NCBI RefSeq assembly: GCF_014055005.1
Contig: NZ_CP059570.1
Span: 1,302,001-1,366,000 of the forward strand
Direction of reading: 5' to 3'
Origin: Neisseria dentiae
GTDB lineage: Bacteria > Pseudomonadota > Gammaproteobacteria > Burkholderiales > Neisseriaceae
DNA length: 64,000 nt
The position numbers and the translations under genes are program-made. Each line of letters opens with the position of its first letter. Position 1 is the stretch's first letter. The notes beneath the pieces were generated by a model. The model made no database searches, was not told the DNA's origin, and was given only the letters and a program-made list of their open reading frames with translations. Below are positions 41,377 to 50,566 of this stretch, in pieces.

Positions 41377-41584
41377 CAAACTCCTTTAATCATGTGAATC
41401 AAATGAAAAACGTAATTCCGTTTACGGTACTGTTTCCGACAAAGCCGATGATAGGAAAGTTTTGAGATTTAAACGTTTTGACTCTCCGATACTTTATATT
41501 GACAAACTTTAATTATTGATTTTAAATATATTTTTATGCTAGAGTATTCTTAAGCACCGATCCTGCGGGGTTTGGAAACAGGCT

Positions 41585-42766
41585 TCAGAGCAGCCCTGCC
41601 AACCGTTCCACAACTGCTTGCGCCGCCTGCCGTTTGCCGATTTCGGGAAACGCGGTTTCGCCCGTTTCGGTGATGATGGTGATGCGGTTGACCGTTTTGC
41701 CCATCGCCGTTGCCACATCGTTGGCCACCAGCATGGGAATGCCTTTTTTCACCCGCTTGGCGCGGGCGTGTTCCAGCACATTTTCGCTTTCGGCGGCAAA
41801 GCCCACGCAAAACGGCGGTTCGGGCAGCTTCGCCACCGATGCGAGGATGTCGGGGTTTTCTTCCAGCTCGATAAGTGGCGGTTCGCCGCCCGTGTTTTTT
41901 TTGATTTTCTGCGCGCTGCTGTTTTTCACTTTGTAATCCGCTACCGCCGCCACCGAAATGAAAACGTTTTGGCCGCCGATGCGGTTCATCACCGCGCGGT
42001 ACATGGCCTCAGCGCTGACGGCCTGTTCGGCGTGCGCCAAACCTGCGGGCAGGGCCGTCTGAATCTGGCCGTAAATCAGGGTAACTTCCGCCCCGGCGGC
42101 GCGGCAGGCGCGGGCGAGCGCCATGCCCATCCGGCCGCTGGAAATATTGGTGATGCCGCGCACGGGGTCGATGGCTTCAAAGGTTGCGCCCGCCGTTACC
42201 AACACTTTTTTGCCCTGCAATAATTTGGGTGTCCACATATCGGGCAGCAGGTCGGCAAGCTCGGCTGCTTCGGGCATGCGCCCGATGCCGGTTTCGCCGC
42301 AGGCCTGCTCGCCTTCGGCGGGCTGGAACACGGTGATGCCGTCTGAAATCAGGCGGGCGATGTTGCGTTGGTTGGCGGGGTTGGACCACATTTCCACATT
42401 CATGGCGGGGGCGACGGCCAGCGGGCATTTGCGGGCGGCGGCCAGGTTGGTGAGCAGGTTGTCGGCAATGCCGCCTGCGATTTTGGCGATGGTGTTGGCG
42501 GTGGCGGGCGCAATCAGAAATACATCGGCTTCGCGGGTGAGGTTGATGTGCGCCATGCCGTTGCCGCCTTGCCCGCCGCCGTGGGTTTCGGCCAGCACGG
42601 GGTTGCCGCTCAAGGCTTGGAAAGTGAGCGGCGATACGAATTCCGCCGCCGCGCGGCTCATCGCCACGGTTACGCTGTGCCCTTGTTTTTTCAAGAGGCG
42701 CACGAGTTCGCAGGATTTGTAGGCGGCGATGCCGCCGCTGATGCCGAGTAGGATGTGTTTGCTCAT
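41585..42766 (-). CDS. coaBC: Bifunctional CoaBC (phosphopantothenoylcysteine synthetase/decarboxylase)
   Basis: The product is 393 aa. The N-terminal flavoprotein half (about 1-180) has GISGGIAAYKSCELVRLLKK, FLIAPATANTIAKIAGGIADNLL and PAMNVEMWSNP (the active-site PxMNxxMW motif). The C-terminal synthetase half has VLVTAGATFEAIDPVRGITNISSGRMG and KIKKNTGGEPPLIELEENPDIL. It converts 4'-phosphopantothenate to 4'-phosphopantetheine in CoA synthesis. panB and panC, which supply pantothenate, are encoded 6 kb away. Confidence 0.96.
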   Translation of the reverse strand: MSKHILLGISGGIAAYKSCELVRLLKKQGHSVTVAMSRAAAEFVSPLTFQALSGNPVLAETHGGGQGGNGMAHINLTREADVFLIAPATANTIAKIAGGIADNLLTNLAAARKCPLAVAPAMNVEMWSNPANQRNIARLISDGITVFQPAEGEQACGETGIGRMPEAAELADLLPDMWTPKLLQGKKVLVTAGATFEAIDPVRGITNISSGRMGMALARACRAAGAEVTLIYGQIQTALPAGLAHAEQAVSAEAMYRAVMNRIGGQNVFISVAAVADYKVKNSSAQKIKKNTGGEPPLIELEENPDILASVAKLPEPPFCVGFAAESENVLEHARAKRVKKGIPMLVANDVATAMGKTVNRITIITETGETAFPEIGKRQAAQAVVERLAGLL

Positions 42767-42788
42767 GATTGGGTTTTGTTTTGGTGTG

Positions 42789-42831
42789 AAAGGCCGTCTG
42801 AAAAACGGCCGGTAACTTTTTCAGACGGCCT
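42789..42831 (-). terminator. DUS inverted-pair terminator of rph
   Basis: AAAGGCCGTCTGAAAAA and TTTTTCAGACGGCCTT enclose a CGGCCGG loop and run into the rph stop codon. Confidence 0.7.
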
Positions 42832-43577
42832 TATTGCTCGGAAGCGGCTGCGGCAGACGCCAGAGCCTGCTGCTGGTGCTGCACGAGTTCGGCCACGCCT
42901 TTCTGCCCGAGCCGCACCAGCTCGCCCAATTCTTCCATGCTGAACGGCGCGCCTTCCGCCGTGCCCTGTATTTCGATGATTTTGCCCGAAGCCGTCATCA
43001 CCATATTGACATCGCTCTCGCAGCCGGAATCTTCGGGGTAATCCAAATCCAGCAGCGGCACGCCGCCGACCACGCCGGCCGACACAGCCGCCACGGCTTC
43101 GCGCACGGGGTTGTGCAGCAGCATATCCGCCGCCAATAGTTTATCCACCGCCATCTGCAAGGCCACAAACGCACCCGTGATGCTGGCGGTGCGCGTGCCG
43201 CCGTCGGCTTGGATAACGTCGCAGTCGATTAAAATCTGCCGCTCGCCCAGGCTTTCCAAATCCACCACCGCGCGCAGCGAGCGGCCGATCAGGCGCTGGA
43301 TTTCCTGAGTGCGCCCGCTCTGTTTGCCCGCCGCAGCCTCGCGGCGCATACGCGAAGCGGTGGATGCGGGCAGCATACCGTATTCCGCCGTTACCCAGCC
43401 CTGCCCTTTGCCGCGCAGAAACGGCGGCACGTTCTCGTCAATCGAAGCGGTGCAGATTACTTTGGTGTTACCGCATTCGATTAACACCGAGCCGTCGGCA
43501 TGGGGCAGAAAATCGGGGGTGATGCGGATTTCGCGCAAAGCATCGGCTGCGCGCGAAGTGCGGGTGTAGGCAGTCAT
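42831..43577 (-). CDS. rph: Ribonuclease PH
   Basis: The product is 248 aa with the normal RNase PH fold. Signature regions are [52 protein letters not shown] (phosphate-binding Arg), [19 protein letters not shown] and [19 protein letters not shown]. It trims tRNA 3' ends phosphorolytically. The C-terminus carries a short extra Ala/Gln tail ([16 protein letters not shown]). It is divergent from yicC with a 100-bp gap, a pairing seen in other proteobacteria. Confidence 0.96.
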   Translation of the reverse strand: MTAYTRTSRAADALREIRITPDFLPHADGSVLIECGNTKVICTASIDENVPPFLRGKGQGWVTAEYGMLPASTASRMRREAAAGKQSGRTQEIQRLIGRSLRAVVDLESLGERQILIDCDVIQADGGTRTASITGAFVALQMAVDKLLAADMLLHNPVREAVAAVSAGVVGGVPLLDLDYPEDSGCESDVNMVMTASGKIIEIQGTAEGAPFSMEELGELVRLGQKGVAELVQHQQQALASAAAASEQ

Positions 43578-43678
43578 CGGTTTTATTCCTCAAATTCGAT
43601 ACGCGCGGATTATAACATGCGCAGATATGGTATATTTCGGCCGATTTCACTCGCAAACACCACACGGAGTAAAACACC

Positions 43679-44551
43679 ATGACCATCCACAGCATGACCG
43701 GCTTTGCCAACGCCGCAGGCGAATGCGGCGCCAAACGCATCAACTTGGAAGTGCGCGCCGTCAACCACCGCTATCTCGACGTGCAGTTCCGTATGCCCGA
43801 CGATTTGCGCCATCTCGAAAGCAGCCTGCGCGAAAGCATCGCCGCCCGCGCCGCCCGGGGCAAGCTCGAGTGCCGCATCCAGGTTCAAGACATCGCATCA
43901 GGCGCGCAAAGCCTGAGCGTGAATCAGGATTTGGTGGCGCAACTGGCCGGGATCAACAAAAAATGGCGCAAAAAACACGAAGGCTTGGGCAAGCTCACCG
44001 TGGCCGATATTTTGAAGTTTCCCGGCGTGCTCGCCAGCCAAAACGAAGACGAAGAAGCCTTCGCCCAAACCGTGCAGCAACTGTTAAACCAAGCCTTAAA
44101 CGATTTTGCCGCCGCCCGCGGGCGCGAAGGCGAAAAACTGGCGCAGCACCTGCTGAGCCGCCTGGACGAAATGGAAAACATCATCAACAACTTAAGCGGC
44201 ATTTTCCCCAACCTGCTCGAAGCGCATATGGAAAAAGTGAGAGGCCGTCTGAAAGAAGCGGTGGAAACCATCGACAACGACCGCCTGCAACAGGAATTCA
44301 CCCTGTTTATGCAAAAGTCCGACGTCGACGAAGAATTCAGCCGCCTGCGCACCCACATCGGCGAAGTGCGCCGCATCGTTACCACCGCCAAAGGCAGCGT
44401 GGGCAAACGTTTGGATTTTCTGATGCAGGAACTCAACCGCGAAGCCAACACGCTGGGCAGCAAGACCATCGCCGCCGAATGCACGCAGGCATCGGTGGAA
44501 TTGAAAGTGCTGATCGAGCAGATGCGCGAACAGGTGCAGAATATCGAATAA
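43679..44551 (+). CDS. yicC: YicC-family endoribonuclease
   Basis: The product is 290 aa. The YicC N-terminal domain has IHSMTGFANAAGE and LEVRAVNHRYLDVQFRMPDDLRHLE; the C-terminal DUF1732 part has SDVDEEFSRLRTHIGEVRRI and GKRLDFLMQELNREANTLGSK. E. coli YicC is an endoribonuclease linked to small-RNA turnover. Length is normal. The position next to rph fits RNA metabolism. Confidence 0.92.
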   Translation: MTIHSMTGFANAAGECGAKRINLEVRAVNHRYLDVQFRMPDDLRHLESSLRESIAARAARGKLECRIQVQDIASGAQSLSVNQDLVAQLAGINKKWRKKHEGLGKLTVADILKFPGVLASQNEDEEAFAQTVQQLLNQALNDFAAARGREGEKLAQHLLSRLDEMENIINNLSGIFPNLLEAHMEKVRGRLKEAVETIDNDRLQQEFTLFMQKSDVDEEFSRLRTHIGEVRRIVTTAKGSVGKRLDFLMQELNREANTLGSKTIAAECTQASVELKVLIEQMREQVQNIE

Positions 44552-44594
44552 ACGCTTGCTCCTGATTCATTGTTTTTTTTATCATATTTATTTG

Positions 44595-44627
44595 CCGTCA
44601 TGCCCGGGCTTAGCCCGAGCATGACGG
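44595..44627. repeat. NIME-like palindrome
   Basis: CCGTCATGCCCGGGC and GCCCGAGCATGACGG form a 33-bp palindrome 44 bp after yicC. Confidence 0.7.
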
Positions 44628-44674
44628 CTGTGTTTTCCACATAAAACCAGAGATTCTGCAAACCCATACAGGCC

Positions 44675-44839
44675 GAGACCTTTGCAAAAAAGCCGTTTTA
44701 ATCCTGAATGTATGATATTCCGTCATACTCGGGCTTGACCCGAGTATCTCTTTTGCTTCTAAAACAAACAGATGCTCGGGTCAAGCCCGAGCATGACGCA
44801 AGTGTTTTAAGGTGCCTAAAAGAATTTTGCAAAGGTCTC
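44675..44839. repeat. Composite repeat: GAGACCTTTGCAAAA arms around paired palindromes
   Basis: The arms GAGACCTTTGCAAAA (44675-44689) and TTTTGCAAAGGTCTC (44825-44839) are perfect complements. Between them lie two ~25-bp palindromes starting CGTCATACTCGGGCTTGACC and ending in CGAGCATGACG. A DUS pair (44838-44872) follows and includes the last bases. The same arms bound the unrelated ~144-bp repeat. Confidence 0.8.
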
Positions 44840-44963
44840 AGGCCGTCTGAAAATCATTTTCAGACGGCCTGAGACCTTTCAAAAACAACCCGCCCGCAGC
44901 CGTTCCGCCCTACCCGCCCTGTGCTACAATTCCATTCCCTTTTCCACTCCACCGCAAACCGCC

Positions 44964-45674
44964 ATGACCACACCCGCCATCGAACACGTTCAAGCCGTTG
45001 CCTTTGATTTGGACGGCACGCTCTGCGATTCCGTGCAAGACCTCGCCGCCGCTGCCAACGCCACCCGCGAACACATGGGGCTGCCGCCGCTGCCCGAACA
45101 CACCGTGGAAAGCTACGTCGGCGACGGCCTCGCCAACCTCGTCCACCGCGTGCTCACCGACAGCCGCGACGGCCAAGTAGACCAAAACCGCTGGGAGCAG
45201 GCATTTACCTTTTTCATCCGCTACTACCGCGAACACCTGAGCGTGTTCACCCGCCCCTATCCCGAAACCGAAGCCGGCTTGAGCCTGCTCAAATCGCTGG
45301 GCATTCCGCTGGTGGTGATCACCAACAAAAACGAAGTGCTGGCCGCCGAGCTGCTGAAACAGCTGCACCTGGCCGATTATTTCAGCCTGATCCTCGGCGG
45401 CGACAGCCTGCCCGAAAAAAAACCCAGCCCGCTGCCGCTGCTGCACGCCGCCGAAGTGCTCGGCATCGCCCCCGCCGATATGCTGATGGTGGGCGATTCC
45501 GCCAACGACATCCTCGCCGCCAAAGCCGCCGGCTGCCTGAGCGTGGGCGTAACCTTCGGCTACGGCGACATGACCCTGCTCTCGCAAGAGCCTGCCACCA
45601 AACCCGACTGGCTGATCGGCTCGCTGCCCGAAATCTACGAAAACCTGCAACCGCAAAAAGCGCAGGACGAATAA
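44964..45674 (+). CDS. gph: Phosphoglycolate phosphatase (HAD family)
   Basis: The product is 236 aa. HAD motifs: I AFDLDGTLCDSV (Asp15 nucleophile, Asp17), II LVVITNK (Thr), III the Lys in PEKKPSPLPLL, and IV MVGDSANDILAAKAAG. The alpha-helical cap between about 20 and 95 is of the Gph kind. It removes 2-phosphoglycolate arising from DNA repair. Length is standard. Confidence 0.92.
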   Translation: MTTPAIEHVQAVAFDLDGTLCDSVQDLAAAANATREHMGLPPLPEHTVESYVGDGLANLVHRVLTDSRDGQVDQNRWEQAFTFFIRYYREHLSVFTRPYPETEAGLSLLKSLGIPLVVITNKNEVLAAELLKQLHLADYFSLILGGDSLPEKKPSPLPLLHAAEVLGIAPADMLMVGDSANDILAAKAAGCLSVGVTFGYGDMTLLSQEPATKPDWLIGSLPEIYENLQPQKAQDE

Positions 45675-45683
45675 CGTTGAGGC

Positions 45684-45810
45684 CGAAACCTTTGCAAGTT
45701 ATGCCGGCATTTTAAAACCCCTGCGCCATACTCGGGCTTGGCCCGATCATCTTGCTGTTTCGAAAGAAATAGAGATACCCGGGTCAAGCCCGAATATCAC
45801 GGCGGCCGGG
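45684..45810. repeat. Decayed composite repeat with NIME-like palindromes
   Basis: GAAACCTTTGCAAG-like left arm, then CGCCATACTCGGGCTTGGCC and a second half ACCCGGGTCAAGCCCGAATA. Both palindromes have mismatches, so this is an older copy of the 44675 type. Confidence 0.6.
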
Positions 45811-45843
45811 TATTTCAGACGGCCAAAACTGCTTGCAAAAACC

Positions 45844-45879
45844 TCAGGCCGTCTGAAAAAATCCTTTTCAGACGGCCTC
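45844..45879 (+). terminator. DUS inverted-pair terminator between gph and recX
   Basis: CAGGCCGTCTGAAAA and TTTTCAGACGGCCT form a stem 34 nt before the recX start. Confidence 0.65.
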
Positions 45880-45912
45880 AAACATTCCTGAAAAACCCTT
45901 TTCCAACCAGCA

Positions 45913-46371
45913 ATGAAACCGCAAAAATCCCTGCGCGCCCGCGCCCTCGACATTCTTTCCCGCCGGGAAACCAGCCGCGCCGAACTCAAACGCAAGCTCG
46001 CCCCGCACGCCGAAAGCGAAGAAGAACTCGAGCAGCTTTTAAACGAGCTGGCCGAACGCCGTTGGCAGTCCGACGAGCGTTTCGCCGAAACCTACGTGCA
46101 CAGCAAAAGCCGCCAACACGGCCGCCTGCGCCTGCAACAGGCCTTGCAGGCCAAAGGCGTGAGCGAAAACACCGCCCGCGGTTTCCTGCCCGACCGCGAC
46201 AGCGAACTGCAAACCGCCGTGGCCGTGCTGCGCAAAAAGTTCAAAGCCCCCGCCGCCGATTTGAAAGAAAAACAAAAACAGGCGCGCTTTCTCGCCTATC
46301 GCGGTTTCGATACGGACATCATTCAAACCGCTTTGAAAAACGGCTGGAACGATGACGAAGAATGGGAATAA
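45913..46371 (+). CDS. recX: RecA regulatory protein RecX
   Basis: The product is 152 aa with three RecX three-helix repeats: LRARALDILSRRETSRAELKRKL, LAERRWQSDERFAETYVHSKSRQHGRLRL and ARFLAYRGFDTDIIQTALK. RecX binds RecA filaments and tunes recombination; in Neisseria it promotes transformation and pilin variation. recA is not adjacent. Length is normal for short RecX forms. Confidence 0.9.
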   Translation: MKPQKSLRARALDILSRRETSRAELKRKLAPHAESEEELEQLLNELAERRWQSDERFAETYVHSKSRQHGRLRLQQALQAKGVSENTARGFLPDRDSELQTAVAVLRKKFKAPAADLKEKQKQARFLAYRGFDTDIIQTALKNGWNDDEEWE

Positions 46372-46404
46372 CGCCAACGCCTGCAAAATATTATTCAAGC
46401 CGAA

Positions 46405-46585
46405 ACCTTTGCCAAAAATGCCTTAAGGCCGTCTGAAACATCCAACCGCCGCCATACTCGGGCTTGCCCCGAGTATCTTATTGTTCCAAAAGAAATAACA
46501 GATGCCCGGGTCAAGCCCGAGCATGACGCAAAACTTTAAAATACCGAAACGGCTTGTAAAAACCACAGGCCGAGACCTTTGCAAG
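46405..46585. repeat. Composite repeat with NIME-like palindromes
   Basis: It starts with an AACCTTTGCCAAAA-like arm, then a DUS, then CGCCATACTCGGGCTTGCCC and CCCGGGTCAAGCCCGAGCAT halves. It ends near GAGACCTTTGCAAG (46573-), which is in direct, not inverted, orientation. Confidence 0.6.
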
Positions 46586-46589
46586 TCGT

Positions 46590-46620
46590 TTAGGCCGTCT
46601 GAAATGTTTCAGACGGCCTG
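46590..46620. terminator. DUS inverted-pair bidirectional terminator
   Basis: TAGGCCGTCTGAAA and TTTCAGACGGCCT lie between recX (plus) and the HTH gene (minus), so they can serve both. Confidence 0.65.
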
Positions 46621-46656
46621 AATTGCCTTTACAGCCGACAACCGCACTCAGCCGCC

Positions 46657-46932
46657 CTACCCCATCATATCCAGCCGCGCCTGCGGCGGCAGCAGCAACT
46701 GGTAGGCGGGCACGCCGAGGGCGAGCGCCATTTTTTCGATGTTAGACAACGCAATATTCCAGCGTTTGCGTTCCACCGCCGAAACATAAGTGCGGTCCAA
46801 CCCGCACCGGCGCGCCAGCTCTTCTTGCGACCAACCTTTGTTCACGCGGAAAAGGCGCATATTGTAGGCCAGCACGGCGCGCAAATCTTCTTCTGCGGGC
46901 AGCTCGGCGGGTGCGGTCAGTTTGTTGCTCAT
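46657..46932 (-). CDS. XRE-family helix-turn-helix protein
   Basis: The product is 91 aa and almost entirely one Cro/C1 HTH domain: NMRLFRVNKGWSQEELARRCGLDRTYVSAVERKRWNIALSNIEKMALALGVP, with a short N-terminal extension and a C-terminal LLLPPQARLDMMG. It should be a DNA-binding regulator. No toxin, methylase or phage gene is adjacent, so the target is unknown. Direct and inverted GTGAA motifs just upstream of the start suggest autoregulation. Confidence 0.85.
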   Translation of the reverse strand: MSNKLTAPAELPAEEDLRAVLAYNMRLFRVNKGWSQEELARRCGLDRTYVSAVERKRWNIALSNIEKMALALGVPAYQLLLPPQARLDMMG

Positions 46933-46944
46933 GATGTTTCCTTT

Positions 46945-46974
46945 GTGAATTTGCTTTCACGGATTTTACTTCAC
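46945..46974 (-). promoter_or_regulatory. Candidate autoregulatory operator of the XRE gene
   Basis: On the minus strand GTGAAGTAAAATCC is followed by GTGAAAGCAAATTCAC, giving GTGAA/GTGAA/TTCAC half-sites. The TAAAAT inside could be the promoter -10, so binding would repress. Confidence 0.4.
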
Positions 46975-47114
46975 TATCAGAAAAAATCAATACGCCCGCC
47001 TGAAACCGGGCAAACCCATCTGCACGCCCGATAAAAAAACCGCCACCGCGACAACCCGCCGCCTTGCAGCAGTTTTTATCAGTTTCCCGATATTTGCCCT
47101 CTACTGCCAAATGC

Positions 47115-47387
47115 TTATTGGCCGGAACGGTTTTTGCGCAGGCTTTCCAATTCGTCTAACAGCTGCATAATCAGCGCGGTGGCGGGAATGCTGGCTTCAA
47201 AATCGCGGCTGATACGGCGGGCGCGGCGCAGGCGGGCGAGTTGGAAGCCGCTGAACAAGGCTTCGTCGGGGCGGCCGCTCACGGAAATGATTTCTTCTTC
47301 AATCACGCTCACCACCCAATCGCGGTCGTCGTTGCAGGCGCGGACGATTTCGTTGAAGGTGAGTTGCACATCGTATTCTTGGTTCAT
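47115..47387 (-). CDS. cbpM: Chaperone modulator CbpM
   Basis: The product is 90 aa with the MerR-HTH-like fold of CbpM: VQLTFNEIVRACNDDRDWVVSVIEEEII, then FSGFQLARLRRARRISRDFEASIPATALIMQLLDELESLR. CbpM binds the J domain of CbpA and blocks its co-chaperone and DNA-binding activities. The gene follows cbpA with a 3-bp gap, the standard cbpA-cbpM operon. Confidence 0.88.
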   Translation of the reverse strand: MNQEYDVQLTFNEIVRACNDDRDWVVSVIEEEIISVSGRPDEALFSGFQLARLRRARRISRDFEASIPATALIMQLLDELESLRKNRSGQ

Positions 47388-47390
47388 GGT

Positions 47391-48386
47391 TTATCCTTTC
47401 ACTCCGTAATGTTCCGCCAGTTTCTGCCAGGCGGCGCGGTCGGCTTCGCTGTCGGCGCGCGGCAGCACGATATTGACGGTCAAATACAAATCGCCCGCTT
47501 CTTTGGCCGGAATGCCTTTGCCTTTCAGGCGCAGGTTTTGGCCGGTGCGGCTGTTGGCGGGAATATTGATGTTCAAACGGCCTGCGGGGGTGGCCGCCTC
47601 CATTTTGCCGCCGGCTGCCGCCGTCCACGGCATCACGTCGATGCGCTGGTAAACGTCTTTGCCGTTTTTCACATATAGGTTTTCCGATTCGTGAAAGCGC
47701 ACTTTCAAATACAAATCGCCGTTGGCACCGCCGTTAAATCCGGGCAAACCCTGGCCGCGCAGGCGGATTTGCTGCCCTTCGCCGATACCTTTGGGAATTT
47801 TCACATGCAGGGCTTTGCGCTCGTAGGCCATTTGGCCGTCGGCGTTGAGCGTGGGCATATCAATGCTCAAACTGCGCTCGCTGCCTGCATAGGCAGCGGC
47901 AATGTCTATGCTGAGTTCGGCGTGTTGGTCTTCGCCCTGCACGGGGCCGCTCGGGCGCGACGCGCGGCGCTGCTGTGCTTGGCCGAAAGCGGAAAAGATG
48001 TCGTCGAAGCGGAAGTCGCCGCTGCCGAAAGGCTGGCCGTCGCCGAAGCGGCTGCTGTCGAAATGGTAATACTGATAGCCGTCTGCACCCGGGTTGAAGC
48101 CGCCTTCGAATCCGCCGAAACCTTCAAACCCGCCCTGCCCCGCGCCGGCCTGTTGGCGCGCTTTAAACGGGTTGGCGAGCATTTCGTCGTATTCGGCGCG
48201 TTTTTCCGGGTCTTTCAGGGTGTTGTAGGCGAGGTTGATTTCGCTGGTTTTTTGGTCGGCGTCGGGGTCTTTGCTGACGTCGGGGTGGTATCGGCGCACC
48301 AGTTTGCGGTAGGCCTTTTTGATTTCGGCAATATCCGCTTCTTTAGACACGCCGAGTATTTCGTAATAATTTTTTTCGGTTGCCAT
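47391..48386 (-). CDS. cbpA: Curved-DNA-binding DnaJ-family protein CbpA
   Basis: The product is 331 aa from the ATG at 48386. The J domain (about residues 4-67) contains HPD (RRYHPDVSKDPD). A Gly/Phe-rich region (GAGQGGFEGFGGFEGGF) follows, and two C-terminal substrate-binding beta domains lack the DnaJ zinc finger (HVKIPKGIGEGQQIRLRGQG, NINIPANSRTGQNLRLKGKG). It acts as Hsp40 partner of DnaK and binds curved DNA. A GTG 11 codons upstream is possible but lacks a site. Confidence 0.9.
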   Translation of the reverse strand: MATEKNYYEILGVSKEADIAEIKKAYRKLVRRYHPDVSKDPDADQKTSEINLAYNTLKDPEKRAEYDEMLANPFKARQQAGAGQGGFEGFGGFEGGFNPGADGYQYYHFDSSRFGDGQPFGSGDFRFDDIFSAFGQAQQRRASRPSGPVQGEDQHAELSIDIAAAYAGSERSLSIDMPTLNADGQMAYERKALHVKIPKGIGEGQQIRLRGQGLPGFNGGANGDLYLKVRFHESENLYVKNGKDVYQRIDVMPWTAAAGGKMEAATPAGRLNINIPANSRTGQNLRLKGKGIPAKEAGDLYLTVNIVLPRADSEADRAAWQKLAEHYGVKG

Positions 48387-48460
48387 AATTGCTTTCTGTT
48401 CAGTGTCAATGTTGTTCACGCGCCCGCCCCGGAAGGCGGTGCTTTTAATAGATTTTGAAG

Positions 48461-48577
48461 TATAGTGAATTCAAATAAAAACTCCGAAATGAAATAACTG
48501 CATTCAAACTTGCAATTGGGCGATATGCTAAAGAATCGTTTTACCCTACTTCGGCATTCTTATTTTAATCCACTATA
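48461..48577 (-). repeat. 117-bp MITE-like element, copy 2 (inverted)
   Basis: It starts TATAGTGAATTCAAATAAAA and ends TTTTAATCCACTATA. It is the reverse complement of the element at 10133-10249, identical in length and nearly so in sequence. It lies 75 bp upstream of cbpA and could alter its promoter. Confidence 0.8.
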
Positions 48578-48620
48578 ATGATACTAAACGGAAAATCAAG
48601 AGCGGGCGCACAAAAATAAT

Positions 48621-48657
48621 CGAAAGGCCGTCTGAAAAGTTTTCAGACGGCCTTTCG
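48621..48657 (-). terminator. DUS inverted-pair terminator
   Basis: CGAAAGGCCGTCTGAAAA and its complement form a 17-bp stem downstream of panC, beyond the Correia-like element. Confidence 0.65.
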
Positions 48658-48671
48658 ATTGCGGGCGGATC

Positions 48672-48775
48672 TAGTGGCTTAAATTCAGAATAGGACAAGG
48701 CGCCGAGCCGAAGACAGTACAGATAGTACGGCAAGGCGAGGCAACGCTGTACTATTTTAAATTTAAGCCACTATA
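48672..48775. repeat. Correia-like repeat element, ~104 bp
   Basis: The ends TAGTGGCTTAAATT and AATTTAAGCCACTATA are inverted repeats. The interior GACAAGGCGCCGAGCCGAAG, ACAGTACAGATAGTACGGCA and AGGCGAGGCAACGCTGTACT is the characteristic Correia sequence. The right end stops 2 nt before the panC stop codon. Correia elements may carry promoters, IHF sites and RNase III processing signals. Confidence 0.88.
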
Positions 48776-48777
48776 AA

Positions 48778-49614
48778 TCAGCCCAAATGCACTTCGATGT
48801 TGTCGATCAGGCGTGTGCCGCCCAAACGCGCGGCGGCGAGTATCACCAGGTTTTTGTCGCCCGCGTGGGCAACGCTCAAATCGTCGGCGCGGCGCACTTC
48901 GATGTAATCGACCGTCCAGCCGGCTTCGCCGAGGCGTTGCGCGGCGGTCTGTTCGAGCACGGCATAAGCGAGGTTGCCGCTGCGGACGGCATCGGCGATG
49001 GCGCGCAGTTCGCGGTAAAGGCGGGGGGCTTCGGCGCGTTCCTGTTCGCTTAAATATTGGTTGCGGCTGGAAAGGGCGAGGCCGTCTGAAGCGCGGCCGG
49101 TATCCACCGGCACGATGTCGATGTTGATGTTGAGGTCTTCCACCAAGCCTTTAATCACGGCCAGCTGCTGGTAGTCTTTCTTGCCGAAACAGGCCGCATC
49201 GGGCTGCACAATGTTGAACAGTTTGGTCACCACGGTGGCCACGCCGCGGAAATGGCCGGGGCGGAATTTGCCGCACAATTCGTTTTGCAGGTTGGGCGGC
49301 TCCACGTTGTAACGCTGCTCCACATTGGGATACAGCTCTTTTTCGTCGGGCGCGAACACCACGGCTACGCCTTCGTTTTCCAGTTTGGCGGCATCCTGCT
49401 GCAAGGTGCGCGGGTATTTGTCGAAATCTTCACCCTGGCCGAATTGCAGGCGGTTGACGAAAATGCTCACCACCACGTTGCCGGCGCGTTTTTTGGCTTC
49501 GCGCACCAATGCCAGATGGCCTTCGTGCAGGTTGCCCATGGTCGGCACGAAGGCAACCGTTCCGGCGTTTTTGCGCCACTCGCGCAATTCGTGAATCGTG
49601 TGGATGATTTGCAT
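48778..49614 (-). CDS. panC: Pantoate--beta-alanine ligase PanC
   Basis: The product is 278 aa with nucleotidyltransferase-fold motifs: [22 protein letters not shown] (HxGH region), [49 protein letters not shown] and SSRNQYLS (KMSKS-like). It makes pantothenate from pantoate and beta-alanine. It lies 60 bp downstream of panB on the same strand with a DUS pair between them. The 3' end is immediately followed by a Correia-like element. Confidence 0.95.
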   Translation of the reverse strand: MQIIHTIHELREWRKNAGTVAFVPTMGNLHEGHLALVREAKKRAGNVVVSIFVNRLQFGQGEDFDKYPRTLQQDAAKLENEGVAVVFAPDEKELYPNVEQRYNVEPPNLQNELCGKFRPGHFRGVATVVTKLFNIVQPDAACFGKKDYQQLAVIKGLVEDLNINIDIVPVDTGRASDGLALSSRNQYLSEQERAEAPRLYRELRAIADAVRSGNLAYAVLEQTAAQRLGEAGWTVDYIEVRRADDLSVAHAGDKNLVILAAARLGGTRLIDNIEVHLG

Positions 49615-49674
49615 AGGGTTTTCCTGAAAAACTTTCAGACGGCCTGAAGCGTTCAGAAAGGCCGTCTGAAAAAA

Positions 49675-50460
49675 TTAGAACGTATGTTCGGCTGCGGGAA
49701 AGGTTTTGTTTTTCACCGCCGCCACATAAGCCGCCACGGCTGCCTGGATGCTGGTTTGCCCTTCCATAAAGTTTTTCACGAAACGGGCGGTTTTGCCAGG
49801 AAACACGCCCAGCATATCGTGCATCACCAGCACTTGGCCGTCGCAATCCGCGCCCGCGCCGATGCCGATGGTGGGGCAGCGCACGCTTTCGGTTACCTGT
49901 TTGCCCAGAGCGGCGGGCACGCATTCCATCAAAACCAGCGCCGCACCGGCCTTGTCGTGCGCTTCGGCATCGTTGAGCAGGGCTTGGGCTTTGTCGCCCT
50001 TGCCTTGCACTTTATAGCCGCCGAAAGCGTGCACCGACTGCGGCGTTAAACCGATATGGGCGCACACGGGAATGCCGCGCAACTGCAAAAATTCGGTGGT
50101 TTCGGCCATCCACACGCCGCCTTCGAGCTTAACCATATGCGCGCCGGCAGCCATCAGCTCTGCCGCGGCGGCAAACGCCTGCTCTTTGCTCTGTTGATAA
50201 GTGCCGAACGGCAAATCGCTGATAATCATAGCGTTTTTTGTGCCGCGTGCCACAGCGGCGGTGTGGTAGCACATATCGCCGAGGCTAACGGGCAAAGTGG
50301 ATTGCTGCCCCTGCACGGTCATGCCGAGCGAATCACCCACCAGCAAAACATCTACGCCGGCATTATCCATCAGCGCGGCGAAGCTGGCTTCGTAGGCAGT
50401 GAGCATGGCGATTTTTTCGCCTTCGGCTTTCATTTTTTGCAGGGTGTTGACGGTAATCAT
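49675..50460 (-). CDS. panB: Ketopantoate hydroxymethyltransferase PanB
   Basis: The product is 261 aa with motifs [31 protein letters not shown] (metal-binding Asp), [32 protein letters not shown] and [21 protein letters not shown]. It converts 2-oxoisovalerate to ketopantoate, the first committed step to pantothenate, and forms a unit with panC. Confidence 0.95.
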   Translation of the reverse strand: MITVNTLQKMKAEGEKIAMLTAYEASFAALMDNAGVDVLLVGDSLGMTVQGQQSTLPVSLGDMCYHTAAVARGTKNAMIISDLPFGTYQQSKEQAFAAAAELMAAGAHMVKLEGGVWMAETTEFLQLRGIPVCAHIGLTPQSVHAFGGYKVQGKGDKAQALLNDAEAHDKAGAALVLMECVPAALGKQVTESVRCPTIGIGAGADCDGQVLVMHDMLGVFPGKTARFVKNFMEGQTSIQAAVAAYVAAVKNKTFPAAEHTF

Positions 50461-50566
50461 GTTTCAGACGGCCTCTGGGTTAAGACGGGGCATATTATGG
50501 GGTTTTTCCGGCAAAATGCAACCAAAGCAAAACAGCCCAACCGCTGGGGTCAGGCTGTTTTTAATG

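Noticed and set aside
41499..41527. TTGACA with a TTAAAT 17 bp later, as a plus-strand promoter
   Set aside because: No plus-strand gene follows; coaBC lies in the opposite direction, so the match is probably chance in AT-rich DNA.
34592..46620. Many similar short palindromes that could be taken for a CRISPR array
   Set aside because: They are scattered singly or in pairs between genes, lack regular unique spacers and belong to NIME/dRS3 and DUS families.
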